Counted from the stretch's first letter, positions 1 to 7,789 are shown. The stretch is DNA of 23,830 bases from Oribacterium sp. (GCA_017940955.1 JAGAXP010000326.1:1-23830); one strand, 5' to 3'. Notes: generated from the sequence alone by a model not told the origin. Translations and numbers: made by a program.

Positions 1-1
1 A

Positions 2-241
2 ACCCAGGGCTGTACACATAATGCCTGTAAGTTCTGCACAATGTACAAAGATGTGGAGTTCAAGCTTCAGCCTATGGAATGGATCGAAGAGGATCTGAAA
101 GAAATAGCCAGTGTTGCACCGGACTCAACAACAATTCAGCTGCTTTCGGCAAATCCACTTTGCATGACATATGGCAAACTGAAACCTATATTTAAAATGA
201 TAAATAAGTATCTGCCCAAAACGGAGGAGACAGAGTTTTAA
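2..241 (+). pseudogene. Radical SAM protein fragment, truncated at both ends
   Basis: The open frame enters from the left edge and encodes about 79 residues. It begins with a cysteine cluster, GCTHNACKFC followed by TMYKDV, a CX4CX2C motif typical of one radical SAM family (PF04055) in Firmicutes; these cysteines bind the 4Fe-4S cluster that cleaves S-adenosylmethionine. The next stretch (LSANPLCMTYGKLKPIF) fits the beta-alpha segment that follows the cluster in this family. The family normally continues for roughly 200 more residues, but here the frame stops at TAA 239-241 after a short unrelated tail, inside a terminator hairpin. Seen: motif, stop and hairpin. Inferred: a deletion removed the 3' two thirds. 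The start codon lies outside the window. No substrate can be named. Confidence 0.8.
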
Positions 242-259
242 AAGCTCTGTCTCCTTTTT
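226..259 (+). terminator. Rho-independent terminator after the radical SAM fragment
   Basis: A 10-bp perfect stem (GGAGACAGAG 226-235 with CTCTGTCTCC 245-254) is followed by TTTTT at 255-259. The stop codon of the radical SAM fragment lies in the loop, so the reading frame runs into the hairpin. Confidence 0.85.
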
Positions 260-270
260 GAAATAATACA

Positions 271-299
271 TTGACGAATATCTATGTATATGCTGTTAT
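271..299 (+). promoter_or_regulatory. Weak sigma-A-like promoter candidate
   Basis: TTGACG (271-276) and TGTTAT (294-299) are separated by 17 bp. The -10 matches the consensus poorly. With the terminator at 581-622 it would define a short transcript of about 310 nt that holds only a degenerate reading frame. Confidence 0.3.
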
Positions 300-305
300 C
301 AACAC

Positions 306-535
306 ATAGATAAGAGGTTCACTCTTCAGAATTCAAGAAGCATAAAAAAAGCTGTTTTGGGGATAATCGTTGAAATGGAAGTGGAAAGAACAGAGGATTT
401 GCCAACTGCAGTCTTAAAAGATATTACAGATATATTTCAAGGCTGGAGAATGATCCGTTTGATGTTAACACACTGATCAACTATGGAGTAATTACAGAAG
501 AGGCTGCAGGAAGACTTTCTGCTATATTTATTTAA
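306..535 (+). pseudogene. Degenerate coding remnant of unknown family
   Basis: No intact gene fits 242-716. Two overlapping frames look protein-like. One, open through 306-476, reads KKAVLGIIVEMEVERTEDLP. The other, ending at TAA 533-535, reads RYYRYISRLENDPFDVNTL and then INYGVITEEAAGRLSAIFI. They cross near 415-420, as expected of one gene with a frameshift. Neither has a good start codon with a ribosome binding site. I do not recognise the family. The terminator at 581-622 supports the idea that a gene once ended here; an untranslated RNA is the alternative. Confidence 0.35.
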
Positions 536-580
536 GAGTAAGAGAGTGTTGGAAAGGGATGTATAAAGAAGATTAATCAA

Positions 581-622
581 GCGTCCGGGATGGCAAGATA
601 CCATTTCGGGCGCTCTTATTTT
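581..622 (+). terminator. Hairpin terminator upstream of the pst region
   Basis: A 13-bp stem with three G-U pairs (GCGTCCGGGATGG 581-593 with CCATTTCGGGCGC 601-613) encloses a 7-nt loop and is followed by the T-rich run TCTTATTTT. It separates upstream remnants from the phosphate locus. Confidence 0.7.
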
Positions 623-639
623 ATCGGAAACAGAATAAA

Positions 640-695
640 TTTTACACCTATTTTACGAGGATTGGATATTTGATTTTACATGACCTTGATAGCAT
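640..695 (+). promoter_or_regulatory. Pho-box-like promoter upstream of the small membrane gene
   Basis: TTTTAC occurs at 640-645, 651-656 and 674-679, giving spacings of 11 and 23 bp. TAGCAT (690-695), a possible -10, follows the last copy after 10 bp. PhoP/PhoB-type regulators are known to bind direct repeats with an 11-bp period, in place of a -35 and about 10 bp before the -10. The same layout recurs at 955-1010 before pstS. No phoR/phoB pair is in the window. Confidence 0.6.
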
Positions 696-716
696 ATCTT
701 CAAGGAGGTGAGCTCC

Positions 717-953
717 ATGAAGAGACTATGGAATGTAATCAATGAAATGAAAATTAAGAAAGAAATCAAGATTAAACTGTATTTAGGAGTATTGATTGCA
801 ATAAATATTGTAATGGGTGGAGTGGCATGGCTGTTGTTTGGGAGGTTGGTTTTACCGGGAACAGACTGGCTGTTATGCTTTATGGGATATCCGGCAATCT
901 TTATAGGTGTCTTTGGCGGGATACTCTATTTATACAATCATGAGTTTGCATAA
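717..953 (+). CDS. Small two-helix membrane protein upstream of pstS
   Basis: This encodes 78 residues. AAGGAGGTG at 702-710 is a near-perfect ribosome binding site and places the start at ATG 717; a GTG at 708 lies inside that site and is rejected. The N-terminus is basic (MKRLWNVINEMKIKKEIKIK), followed by two hydrophobic segments at about residues 24-43 and 54-72, so the chain should form an inner-membrane hairpin with a cytoplasmic basic leader. I do not recognise a family. It lies between two Pho-box-like promoters and directly before pstS, which suggests phosphate-controlled expression and perhaps a role in phosphate sensing or transport; that role is inference only. Confidence 0.7.
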   Translation: MKRLWNVINEMKIKKEIKIKLYLGVLIAINIVMGGVAWLLFGRLVLPGTDWLLCFMGYPAIFIGVFGGILYLYNHEFA

Positions 954-954
954 T

Positions 955-1010
955 TTTTACTGAAGTTTTACTTATGAATGATAATGAATTTTACAAAGCA
1001 TAGATATGCT
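955..1010 (+). promoter_or_regulatory. Pho-box-like promoter of the pst operon
   Basis: TTTTAC at 955-960, 966-971 and 989-994 has the same 11 and 23 bp spacing as the upstream copy. TATGCT (1005-1010), a possible -10, again follows after 10 bp. In the middle gap both copies share GATA at the same offset (665-668 and 980-983). Phosphate-starvation control of pstS by a PhoP-type regulator is the simplest reading. Confidence 0.7.
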
Positions 1011-1073
1011 AAATGTGTTGCAACAAACAAGGCGCCACAAGAAAATAAACAATGTGAAGATGAGGTTTTTATT

Positions 1074-1904
1074 ATGAAAAAGAAATTATTTGCAGCAATA
1101 ACAGCTGTATGTTTACTGGCAGTCGCATTTACGGGATGTGGATCTGAAGGAACAGAAAATGGGGACTTAAAAGGAAATATAACATTGGCAGGATCTACCT
1201 CGATGGAAAAGTTGTGTGAGGCAATGTCTGAAAGTTTTATGGAAGCAAATCCAGGTGTAACAGTTACAGTAGAATATACAGGTTCTGGTGCTGGACTTGA
1301 ATCTCTTGCAGCCGGTTCTGTAGATATTGGAAATGCTTCGAGAGGATTAAAGGATGGAGAAAAAGCAAATGGATCTGTAGAAAACGTAGTTGCAATCGAT
1401 GGTATTGCGGTAATTATAGATAAGAACAATAGCGTAACAGATATATCTTCTGAAAATCTTGCAAAGATTTATACCGGTGAGATTACAAATTGGAATGAAA
1501 TTGGTGGAGAAGATCAGCCTATCGTAGTGATTGGAAGAGAAGCGGGTTCTGGTACAAGGGATGCGTTCGAGGAGCTTCTTGAAGTTAAGGATGCCTGTGT
1601 ATATGCGCAGGAGCTTGATTCGACCGGAGCAGTTCTCGCAAAGGTAGCATCTACTCCCGGTGCAATTGGTTATGTTTCTCTTGATGTAGTTGATAGTACA
1701 GTAATTGGATTAAAGATTGATGGAGTAGAACCAACAGAAGAGCAAATTCTTGCCGGTTCATATCTCTTTCAGAGACCTTTTGTAATGGCAACAAATGGTG
1801 AGATCGGTGAGCAAAATGAATTGGTTCAGGCTTGGTTTGCATATATTAACTCAGATGCAGGTAAGGAAGTTATCAAGAAGGTTGGACTTATTATTCCACA
1901 GTAA
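1074..1904 (+). CDS. pstS: Phosphate ABC transporter substrate-binding lipoprotein PstS
   Basis: PstS captures inorganic phosphate outside the membrane and passes it to PstC/PstA. ATG 1074 is chosen because it gives a clean lipoprotein signal: MKKK, a hydrophobic core, then lipobox FTGC with Cys22. An in-frame ATG at 978 would add a hydrophilic leader before the signal and lies in the promoter. The protein has 276 residues, normal for the family. The mature part opens with ITLAGSTSMEKL, the phosphate-loop start of PstS, and later shows GREAGSGTRDAFEELL, the second phosphate-binding loop (Ser, Gly, Thr, Arg). pstC begins 9 bp after the stop, so it heads the pst operon. Confidence 0.96.
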   Translation: MKKKLFAAITAVCLLAVAFTGCGSEGTENGDLKGNITLAGSTSMEKLCEAMSESFMEANPGVTVTVEYTGSGAGLESLAAGSVDIGNASRGLKDGEKANGSVENVVAIDGIAVIIDKNNSVTDISSENLAKIYTGEITNWNEIGGEDQPIVVIGREAGSGTRDAFEELLEVKDACVYAQELDSTGAVLAKVASTPGAIGYVSLDVVDSTVIGLKIDGVEPTEEQILAGSYLFQRPFVMATNGEIGEQNELVQAWFAYINSDAGKEVIKKVGLIIPQ

Positions 1905-1913
1905 GGGGAGCAC

Positions 1914-2816
1914 ATGAAGAAAAAAGCATTTATAGAAAAAACGGCAAATATCATTTTACTGATCTGTGCTGTAGTAGCTATATTTGCAGTATGTGCGATA
2001 AGCGCTTATATGTTCATAAAAGGCACCCCGGCTTTAAAAGAAGTCGGGGTTTCTGATTTACTGTTTGGAACTATATGGAAGCCTACTGCAAGTAACCCAT
2101 CCTTTGGGATAGGTTACATTATATTAACATCAATTGTGGGAACCGGTGCTGCGATACTGATCGGTGTGCCAATAGGATTACTTACAGCTGTATTTTTGTC
2201 AGAAATGGCTGGTAAGAGGTTAGGCACTGTTGTAGGTAGTGCTGTAGAGCTTTTAGCTGCAATACCTTCCGTAATCTATGGTCTTATTGGAATGATGGTG
2301 CTTAATCCTATTATGTTTAAGATTGAAAGAATGCTGTTTGCAGAGAAAAGTGCACACCAGTATACAGGCGGTGCAAATATGCTTTCCGCGATCATTGTAC
2401 TTGCAATTATGATTTTACCTACAGTAATCAGTGTCAGTACATCTTCTCTTAAGGCAGTATCAGATAACTTACGAGCTGCGTCATTAGCACTTGGTGCCAC
2501 TAAGGAACAGACAATATTTTGGACTGTAATTCCTGCAGCAAAATCCGGAATATTAACGGGAGTTGTACTTGGAATCGGTCGAGCGCTTGGTGAAGCGATG
2601 GCTATCAATATGGTTGCGGGCGGTGCAGTAAATATACCACTTCCGTTTAATTCAGTCAGAACGCTTACTACTCAGATTGTCAGTGAAATGGGGTATGCAA
2701 GTGGAACACACAGACAGGTCCTTTTTACAGTCGGATTGGTTCTGTATGTATTCATAATGATTGTTAATTGTGTTTTACTGAAGACAAGGAAGAGAGGCTT
2801 CGAACATGGCGATTAA
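1914..2816 (+). CDS. pstC: Phosphate ABC transporter permease PstC
   Basis: PstC is one of the two inner-membrane subunits forming the phosphate channel. The 300-residue protein has about six hydrophobic helices. The ABC-permease coupling loop is visible near residues 195-230 (LRAASLALGATKEQTIFWTV, then LGIGRALGEAMA), which docks on PstB. The start at ATG 1914 follows GGGGAGC. The gene overlaps pstA by 11 bp, indicating translational coupling. Length and order match the usual pstSCAB arrangement. Confidence 0.96.
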   Translation: MKKKAFIEKTANIILLICAVVAIFAVCAISAYMFIKGTPALKEVGVSDLLFGTIWKPTASNPSFGIGYIILTSIVGTGAAILIGVPIGLLTAVFLSEMAGKRLGTVVGSAVELLAAIPSVIYGLIGMMVLNPIMFKIERMLFAEKSAHQYTGGANMLSAIIVLAIMILPTVISVSTSSLKAVSDNLRAASLALGATKEQTIFWTVIPAAKSGILTGVVLGIGRALGEAMAINMVAGGAVNIPLPFNSVRTLTTQIVSEMGYASGTHRQVLFTVGLVLYVFIMIVNCVLLKTRKRGFEHGD

Positions 2817-3669
2817 CACAAGAAAAATCAAAGATTTCAGTATTCGAATGCTGATCTATATATGCGCTGCTTTTTCAGTATTCTTAGTGATTGGAATCAT
2901 TATATATGTGTTGATGATGGGCTTGTCAGCAGTGAACTGGTCGTTTCTTACATCTGTGACCAGTGTGCTTAAAGGAACTGTTGGAATCGCCGGAAATATT
3001 GTAAATACAATCCTGATTATTTTTATTTCGATGGTTATTGCAACACCTATAGGTGTTGGAAGTGCAATTTACTTAAACGAATATGCAAAGCCGGGAAAGA
3101 TTGTAACATTAATCGAATATGCTACAGAAACATTGTCAGGTATCCCATCAATTATCTTTGGTTTATTTGGAATGATGTTCTTTGGTGAAAAGTTAGGATT
3201 AGGGTATTCACTACTGACTGGTTCGCTCACGCTTATTATTATGGTTCTGCCGCTCATAACAAGAAATACCCAGGAGGCATTAAAGACTGTACCAAATACT
3301 TACCGTAATGGAGCAATAGGTCTTGGAAGCGGAAAGTGGCATATGATTCGTACAATATTAATTCCGAGTGCTATGCCCGGTATTATTACCGGGGCCATAC
3401 TTGCAATTGGAAGAATTGTTGGTGAATCGGCTGCGCTTTTATTTACTGCAGGAAGTGCAAAACTGCTGCCAAAGGGAATAGATGGATTATTTGATAAGCC
3501 TTTTCAATCCGGTGGAACACTCACAATACAAATGTATCTGTCTGCAACAAGCGAGGGTGATTTTGAAACAGCTTTTGGAATAGCTGTGGTTCTTTTGATA
3601 ATTGTTCTTGGAATTAACCTTACAACCAAGACACTTACAAAGCATTTCGATGTTACAAGAAAGGAATAA
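2806..3669 (+). CDS. pstA: Phosphate ABC transporter permease PstA
   Basis: PstA is the partner permease of PstC. The 287-residue protein has a first hydrophobic segment at about residues 15-38 and several more, with [16 protein letters not shown] in the middle as in many PstA proteins. The coupling loop ([20 protein letters not shown], then [17 protein letters not shown]) is intact. The start overlaps the end of pstC by 11 bp and the stop lies 2 bp before the pstB start, so the three genes are tightly coupled. Confidence 0.96.
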   Translation: MAINTRKIKDFSIRMLIYICAAFSVFLVIGIIIYVLMMGLSAVNWSFLTSVTSVLKGTVGIAGNIVNTILIIFISMVIATPIGVGSAIYLNEYAKPGKIVTLIEYATETLSGIPSIIFGLFGMMFFGEKLGLGYSLLTGSLTLIIMVLPLITRNTQEALKTVPNTYRNGAIGLGSGKWHMIRTILIPSAMPGIITGAILAIGRIVGESAALLFTAGSAKLLPKGIDGLFDKPFQSGGTLTIQMYLSATSEGDFETAFGIAVVLLIIVLGINLTTKTLTKHFDVTRKE

Positions 3670-3671
3670 AA

Positions 3672-4430
3672 ATGGGAGATACTAAGATATTAGTAAAAAA
3701 CTTAAATCTTTTTTATGGTGAAAATCACGCGCTAAAAGATGTAAGTATGGAGATAAAAGAAAGAGCAATCACGGCTTTCATTGGACCATCAGGATGTGGG
3801 AAATCTACTTTCCTGAAGACGCTAAACAGAATGAATGACATGGTGGACGGTGTGAAAATAACCGGAACTGTAGAAATAGATGGTGAAGATATTTATGGAG
3901 GGAAAATAGATACTACGCTTCTTAGAAAAAAGGTCGGAATGGTTTTTCAGCAGCCTAATCCATTTCCTATGAGCATATATGACAACATAGCTTATGGACC
4001 AAGAGTACATGGTATCAAGGATAAGAAGAAGCTGGATAAGATTGTAGAGGATAGTTTAAGAGGTGCCGCTATTTGGGAAGAGGTAAAGGATAGATTAAAA
4101 AAATCTGCCTTATCTTTATCCGGAGGACAACAGCAGAGAATCTGTATAGCAAGAGCTCTTGCTGTAGAACCGGAGATTTTGCTTATGGATGAACCTACAT
4201 CAGCACTTGATCCGATCTCAACAACTAAAATTGAAGACCTAATGGAAGAATTAAAGAAGAAATATACAGTAATTGTGGTAACGCATAACATGCAGCAGGC
4301 TGTCAGAGTCTCTGATTATACTGCATTTTTCCTGGTAGGGGAAATGGTGGAATTTGGTGAAACAAAGCAGATATTTTCATATCCAAGGGATAAGAGAACA
4401 GAAGATTATATAACAGGAAGGTTTGGTTGA
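3672..4430 (+). CDS. pstB: Phosphate ABC transporter ATPase PstB
   Basis: PstB hydrolyses ATP to drive phosphate import through PstC/PstA at the inner face of the membrane. In the 252 residues one can see Walker [10 protein letters not shown] (38-46), the Q-loop FQQPNPFP (92-99), the signature LSGGQQQR (149-156), Walker B ILLMDE (169-174, catalytic Glu174) and the switch histidine His205 in VVTHNM. The phosphate-family [13 protein letters not shown] segment supports PstB over other ABC ATPases. phoU follows after 18 bp. Confidence 0.97.
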   Translation: MGDTKILVKNLNLFYGENHALKDVSMEIKERAITAFIGPSGCGKSTFLKTLNRMNDMVDGVKITGTVEIDGEDIYGGKIDTTLLRKKVGMVFQQPNPFPMSIYDNIAYGPRVHGIKDKKKLDKIVEDSLRGAAIWEEVKDRLKKSALSLSGGQQQRICIARALAVEPEILLMDEPTSALDPISTTKIEDLMEELKKKYTVIVVTHNMQQAVRVSDYTAFFLVGEMVEFGETKQIFSYPRDKRTEDYITGRFG

Positions 4431-4448
4431 TGAAAGGAGCTACAATAC

Positions 4449-5096
4449 ATGAGAAGTAAATTTGATGAGCAGCTTTTGGAGCTAAATAAAGAAATGATAG
4501 AAATAGGGAATAAAATAATTCTATCCATTAAAAATGCGATCGAAGCGTTGGTGGCACGTGATGAAAATATGGCCAAGGCTATTATGGAAAGTGATGCAGA
4601 GGTAGATCATCTTCAGAAGAAAATTGAAGGCATTTGCTTTAATCTTTTAATTCAGCAGCAACCTGTAGCCAGAGACCTTCGTACAGTGACTGCTGCTATG
4701 AAAATGGTAACAGATATGGAAAGAATAGGAGATCATGCTGCGGATATTTCTGAAATGACAATTCTAATGGGGCAGAATAGTCAGATTGATAAGTTCGAGC
4801 ATATATCCCAAATGGCTACAGAAACAATGATTATGCTTAACCACAGTATAGAAGCATATGTTGAGAAGAATGTAATTAAGGCAAAGGAAGTTATAGAGCA
4901 TGATGATATTGTAGATGATTTATTTGTTGAGGCTAAGAAGGATGTTATGGAACTAATCCTTAATAGTCCAAGTGAAGGGGAAGGGGCAACGGATATTTTG
5001 ATGATAGCAAAGTACTTTGAACGTATAGGGGATCATGCAACAAATATAGCAGAGTGGGTAATTTATTCATTAAAGCAGAAGGAAGATGAAGTATAA
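4449..5096 (+). CDS. phoU: Phosphate signalling complex protein PhoU
   Basis: PhoU links the Pst transporter to the PhoR kinase and dampens phosphate import and the Pho response. The 215 residues form the usual duplicated three-helix bundle; the metal-binding motif ERIGDHA occurs twice, at residues 91-97 and 191-197, exactly 100 residues apart. GAAAGGAG at 4433-4440 is the ribosome binding site. The 3' end overlaps the next reading frame by 11 bp. No hairpin terminator was found directly after the gene. Confidence 0.95.
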   Translation: MRSKFDEQLLELNKEMIEIGNKIILSIKNAIEALVARDENMAKAIMESDAEVDHLQKKIEGICFNLLIQQQPVARDLRTVTAAMKMVTDMERIGDHAADISEMTILMGQNSQIDKFEHISQMATETMIMLNHSIEAYVEKNVIKAKEVIEHDDIVDDLFVEAKKDVMELILNSPSEGEGATDILMIAKYFERIGDHATNIAEWVIYSLKQKEDEV

Positions 5097-5313
5097 AGAT
5101 ATTAAAGAGAATGAAGAGGTACAGGCATGGATAGAAAGGAAAGACAATATTGAAAATACTGTAACAATAAGTTTAACATATATGCAAGACTTCAACTATG
5201 TTCAGAAAAGCGGCAAAAGCAGAGGATGTTGCAAAGGGTGGAATACGTGCAATGATGCGTGGCAGGGTTTTCCTGTTTATGGGCGAAGAATATCATCTTC
5301 AGGTAGGAACTAA
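5086..5313 (+). pseudogene. Chimeric remnant starting inside phoU
   Basis: This 75-codon frame overlaps the end of phoU by 11 bp, the same coupling seen between pstC and pstA. The first 20 or so residues (MKYKDIKENEEVQAWIER) look like a real N-terminus; similar openings occur in small HD-domain phosphohydrolases of Firmicutes, but that assignment is weak. From about residue 45 the frame becomes implausible (Cys/Trp/Gly rich), while a different frame over the same bases looks protein-like. Inferred: a once coupled fifth gene lost most of its body by deletion and was joined to unrelated sequence. Confidence 0.55.
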
Positions 5314-5365
5314 GGATTACTATGTGGATTTGGTGATAATGTTTGGATTGGTGGCAACACAGTAA
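5198..5365 (+). pseudogene. DUF1016/PDDEXK-like nuclease tail fragment
   Basis: A 55-codon frame contains [20 protein letters not shown] followed by LVIMF. This resembles the nuclease core of DUF1016 (YhcG-type PDDEXK) proteins, where a short strand-turn-strand reads roughly G-x-x-Y-H-L-x-(6)-Y-Y-x-D-L. The rest of the nuclease, including the later E-x-K strand, is absent because the frame runs directly into acetyltransferase sequence near 5326. The upstream part (MFRKAAKAEDVAKGGIRAM) is not recognised. Read as a fragment with no function. Confidence 0.4.
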
Positions 5366-5574
5366 TCTGTCCGGGAGTAACTATTGGAGACAATGTTGTA
5401 ATAGGAGCAGGCAGTGTTGTTACAAGAGATATCCCGGCCTGGAGTATTGCGGTAGGCAATCCATGCAGGGTAAAGAGAGCGATTACCGAGGACGACAGGA
5501 AAAGGCTTTTTAAGGATGAGATGATAGACGATGAAGCCTGGAATGATATCGTGGAGCGAGGCTTTGCAGAATAA
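5326..5574 (+). pseudogene. C-terminal fragment of a maltose/galactoside O-acetyltransferase
   Basis: The frame encodes about 82 residues, from [20 protein letters not shown] through [12 protein letters not shown] to [12 protein letters not shown], then stops at TAA 5572-5574. The hexapeptide repeats and the AVGNPCRV signature belong to the left-handed beta-helix of Maa/LacA-type sugar O-acetyltransferases, which use acetyl-CoA. Those enzymes are about 190-210 residues long, so more than half, including the catalytic histidine region, is missing. There is no start codon with a ribosome binding site. The 5' junction with the preceding remnant is near 5326. Confidence 0.85.
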
Positions 5575-5588
5575 TAAGGGGCAGTGAG

Positions 5589-5894
5589 ATGATTGAAAAA
5601 ATGAAATGGCTCAGGGAGCCGGAGGATTATAAAATCACAGAAAAGTGCATTGAGGTAACAACGATGCCGCACACAGATTTGTGGCAGAGAACCTACTATC
5701 ATTTTAGGAATGACAATGCTCCTGTTTTGCAGATGGAAACAGATGATAAATTCTTCTCCTTTATGGTAAAGACAGACTTTACCGACAGTCATCATCGTTT
5801 TGATCAGTGTGGAATTGTCATGTATCTTGATTCAGAGAACTGGCTCAAGGCTTCTGTTGAGTATGAAAATGAAAAGTTCCAGCTTCAGGCTTGA
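5589..5894 (+). pseudogene. DUF1349-family protein, C-terminal half missing
   Basis: The 101-residue frame starts at ATG 5589 after AAGGGG. It carries the start of a DUF1349 (concanavalin A-like beta-sandwich) protein: PHTDLWQRTYYHFRNDNAPV, then HHRFDQCGIVMYLDSENWLK. Family members are about 190-200 residues long; this one stops at TGA 5892-5894 in mid-fold, and no continuation appears in other frames downstream. A folded product is unlikely. The family's function is unknown. Confidence 0.7.
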
Positions 5895-6030
5895 ATTAAT
5901 GATGAATTTTATATTGAAAAAATGAAATGGTAGAGGTAGAATAAATAAGGACGTATAGTGCACAAGCAAATTGCGTGCAAGCATAATATAAACTTCTTTA
6001 GATTTAATTCTATTATGAGAGGAGAAGAAA

Positions 6031-6513
6031 ATGGGAAAGAAATTAGTCGCTTATTTTTCTGCTTCAGGTGTAACGAAAAAAATCGCTGAAGCGCTTGCTC
6101 AGATTGAGGGTGCAGATCTTTTCGAGATCGTACCTGAGAATCCATACTCAGCAGAGGATCTGGACTATAGAGTTAAGGACAGCAGAAGCAATCTTGAGAT
6201 GGCTGATGAGTCCTGCCGTCCGGGCATCTCAAGTAAGGTTGAAGATATGTCACAGTATGAGTCCGTATTTATAGGATTCCCTATCTGGTGGGCTCGTGAA
6301 CCGAGTATCATTGACACTTTCCTTGAGGCCTATGATTTCAGTGGAAAGAAGATCGTTCCTTTCTGCACTTCCGGTACCACAGGAGCAGAGAAAGCAACTG
6401 CTCACATCAAGGGTATCGTTGGCAGTGATGTGACTGTTGAGGAAGGGAAGCGTCTCGGAGCTGAAGCTACGGAAGAGGATGTCAAGACCTGGACAGAACT
6501 CCTCGGAATGTAA
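6031..6513 (+). CDS. Flavodoxin-family protein
   Basis: A 160-residue single-domain flavodoxin (Flavodoxin_4 type) that should bind FMN non-covalently and carry electrons in the cytoplasm. The first strand leads into the phosphate loop YFSASGVTKKIA (residues 9-20). FIGFPIWWAREPSIIDTFLE supplies the 50s/60s loop around the flavin ring, and FCTSGTTGAEKA the 90s loop. AGAGGAGAAG just upstream is a good ribosome binding site. It has its own terminator and is followed by a MerR regulator, a common pairing in Firmicutes, so MerR control is plausible but not shown. Confidence 0.9.
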   Translation: MGKKLVAYFSASGVTKKIAEALAQIEGADLFEIVPENPYSAEDLDYRVKDSRSNLEMADESCRPGISSKVEDMSQYESVFIGFPIWWAREPSIIDTFLEAYDFSGKKIVPFCTSGTTGAEKATAHIKGIVGSDVTVEEGKRLGAEATEEDVKTWTELLGM

Positions 6514-6566
6514 AATTTCTTATAATTGATAAATCGGGAAAATCCCCGAAATAAAAAAATTTTTCG

Positions 6567-6592
6567 AAGCGGCCAATGATGGTCGCTTTTTT
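6567..6592 (+). terminator. Terminator after the flavodoxin gene
   Basis: An 8-bp stem with one G-U pair (AGCGGCCA 6568-6575 with TGGTCGCT 6580-6587), a four-base loop and six T residues at 6587-6592. A smaller TCGGG/CCCGA hairpin lies just before it. Confidence 0.85.
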
Positions 6593-6601
6593 ATTGGTTC
6601 A

Positions 6602-6629
6602 TTGACATTAAGTATGGATGATATAATAA
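6602..6629 (+). promoter_or_regulatory. Promoter candidate for the MerR regulator
   Basis: A perfect -35 TTGACA (6602-6607) precedes TATAATAA. Taking TATAAT 6622-6627 gives a 14-bp spacer, taking TAATAA 6624-6629 gives 16 bp. It would leave a leader of about 95 nt before the start codon. Confidence 0.5.
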
Positions 6630-6727
6630 ACTAAGAGCGATGTACTATGTAAGGACAGCCGCAGCACTCCTGATGCATATATGGCTATGAAGATGCAATT
6701 AACAAAAAAGTCAGAGGACAGGAAAAT

Positions 6728-7636
6728 ATGGATTACTATATCGGTACAGTTGCAAAACTGATGGGCATGTCCGTCGAGGGCATAAGAAAATATGAAAAAG
6801 CAGGGATCATAAATCCGAAGCGAAGTGGTGAAGGTGAATACAGAACATATTCCTATCTTGACATAACATCCCTTATTCGGGCTCGTATGTATCGTTCCTT
6901 TGATTTTTCCCTAAAGGAAATAGAGGAAATGACAAACCGGATGGAAGCAGAGGAGATAGCAGACAGCCTACGGCAAAAACATTCCTACTTCACTAAGGAA
7001 AAGGAGATGCTTTTAGCCAGAGAATCGTTCTTGTCAGAACTTACTGATGATATAAAGCGTATCACAAAGGATGACGGAAAGGTTCAGATAGTATCGAAGC
7101 CGGCATACTTCCGTATGGAGTTTTCAAAAAACGGTGAGGTGACTGAGGATAAGGAAACTGTTCGCACCTTCTCCGCATGGATGCAATTTGTGCCTTTTGT
7201 CCATATTTCCTCCCGTTATCATGGGGAGACAGTTTATGGAGGTCTGGCCATAGAGGAGAAATATGCAAGGCTCTTTGGGCTATCGAGGGAAGATGTTGAC
7301 GTTTATCCCGGATTTCAGAGTCCTGATTCAATCTGTGATGAAAGTAATCAGGTTACTTCTGAAGTGTTGCCTTACGATTTTTTGAAACATCCTTTGTACG
7401 AGGACACCATTCAGAAGGGAATAAGCTACATTCCGGCAGGACTTTGTCTTAGGATCGGCACATCTGAAGGAGATAACGGTTTCTCAAAAGTTGAGTGCGC
7501 GGACCGGCTGAAGGCATTCGCAGATGCCCACAACTTTAATATTTCCATGAATCTTATAGGACATACAATTATAGGTATACACAAGAACAGCGCGTACCAA
7601 AGGTACAGGGATATCTGTGCCTTCTTCAGCTACTAA
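6728..7636 (+). CDS. MerR-family transcriptional regulator with long effector domain
   Basis: A 302-residue regulator. Residues 1-70 form the winged helix-turn-helix of the MerR family (YIGTVAKLMGMSVEGIRKYE, then GEYRTYSYLDITSLIRAR), followed by a helical linker (residues 80-115) that normally dimerises. The remaining 185 residues form a large C-terminal domain without the short cysteine motifs of metal sensors. It may be a GyrI-like small-molecule domain, but I cannot confirm this. MerR proteins act on promoters with long spacers by twisting the DNA; candidate targets are the flavodoxin before it and the flavoenzyme after it. Confidence 0.88.
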   Translation: MDYYIGTVAKLMGMSVEGIRKYEKAGIINPKRSGEGEYRTYSYLDITSLIRARMYRSFDFSLKEIEEMTNRMEAEEIADSLRQKHSYFTKEKEMLLARESFLSELTDDIKRITKDDGKVQIVSKPAYFRMEFSKNGEVTEDKETVRTFSAWMQFVPFVHISSRYHGETVYGGLAIEEKYARLFGLSREDVDVYPGFQSPDSICDESNQVTSEVLPYDFLKHPLYEDTIQKGISYIPAGLCLRIGTSEGDNGFSKVECADRLKAFADAHNFNISMNLIGHTIIGIHKNSAYQRYRDICAFFSY

Positions 7637-7671
7637 AGTTCATTATTTCTCTATACGGAACATATGTCAGT

Positions 7672-7710
7672 CCCGGTAATTCATAGTACGAATTACCGGG
7701 ATTTATTATA
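7672..7710 (+). terminator. Strong hairpin after the MerR gene
   Basis: An 11-bp perfect stem (CCCGGTAATTC 7672-7682 with GAATTACCGGG 7690-7700), a 7-nt loop, then ATTTATTATA. The T run is interrupted, so termination may be partial. A second hairpin (CCGTCA 7715-7720 with TGACGG 7734-7739) follows at once. Confidence 0.65.
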
Positions 7711-7789
7711 TTGGCCGTCATACTATGTTTATGTGACGGTCTACGCAAAATCAAGCAGTAAAAGCTTTGTCTGTTTAATTATTTTTTTC

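Noticed and set aside
978..1073. Longer PstS start at ATG 978
   Set aside because: It would place the Pho-like repeat and the -10 inside the gene and put a hydrophilic leader before the lipoprotein signal.
968..1429. 153-codon minus-strand frame opposite pstS
   Set aside because: It is antisense to a gene with clear PstS motifs and has no ribosome binding site or recognisable domain.
5086..5313. Real 75-residue gene coupled to phoU
   Set aside because: Only the first 20 or so residues look natural; the rest is out of frame with recognisable fragments.
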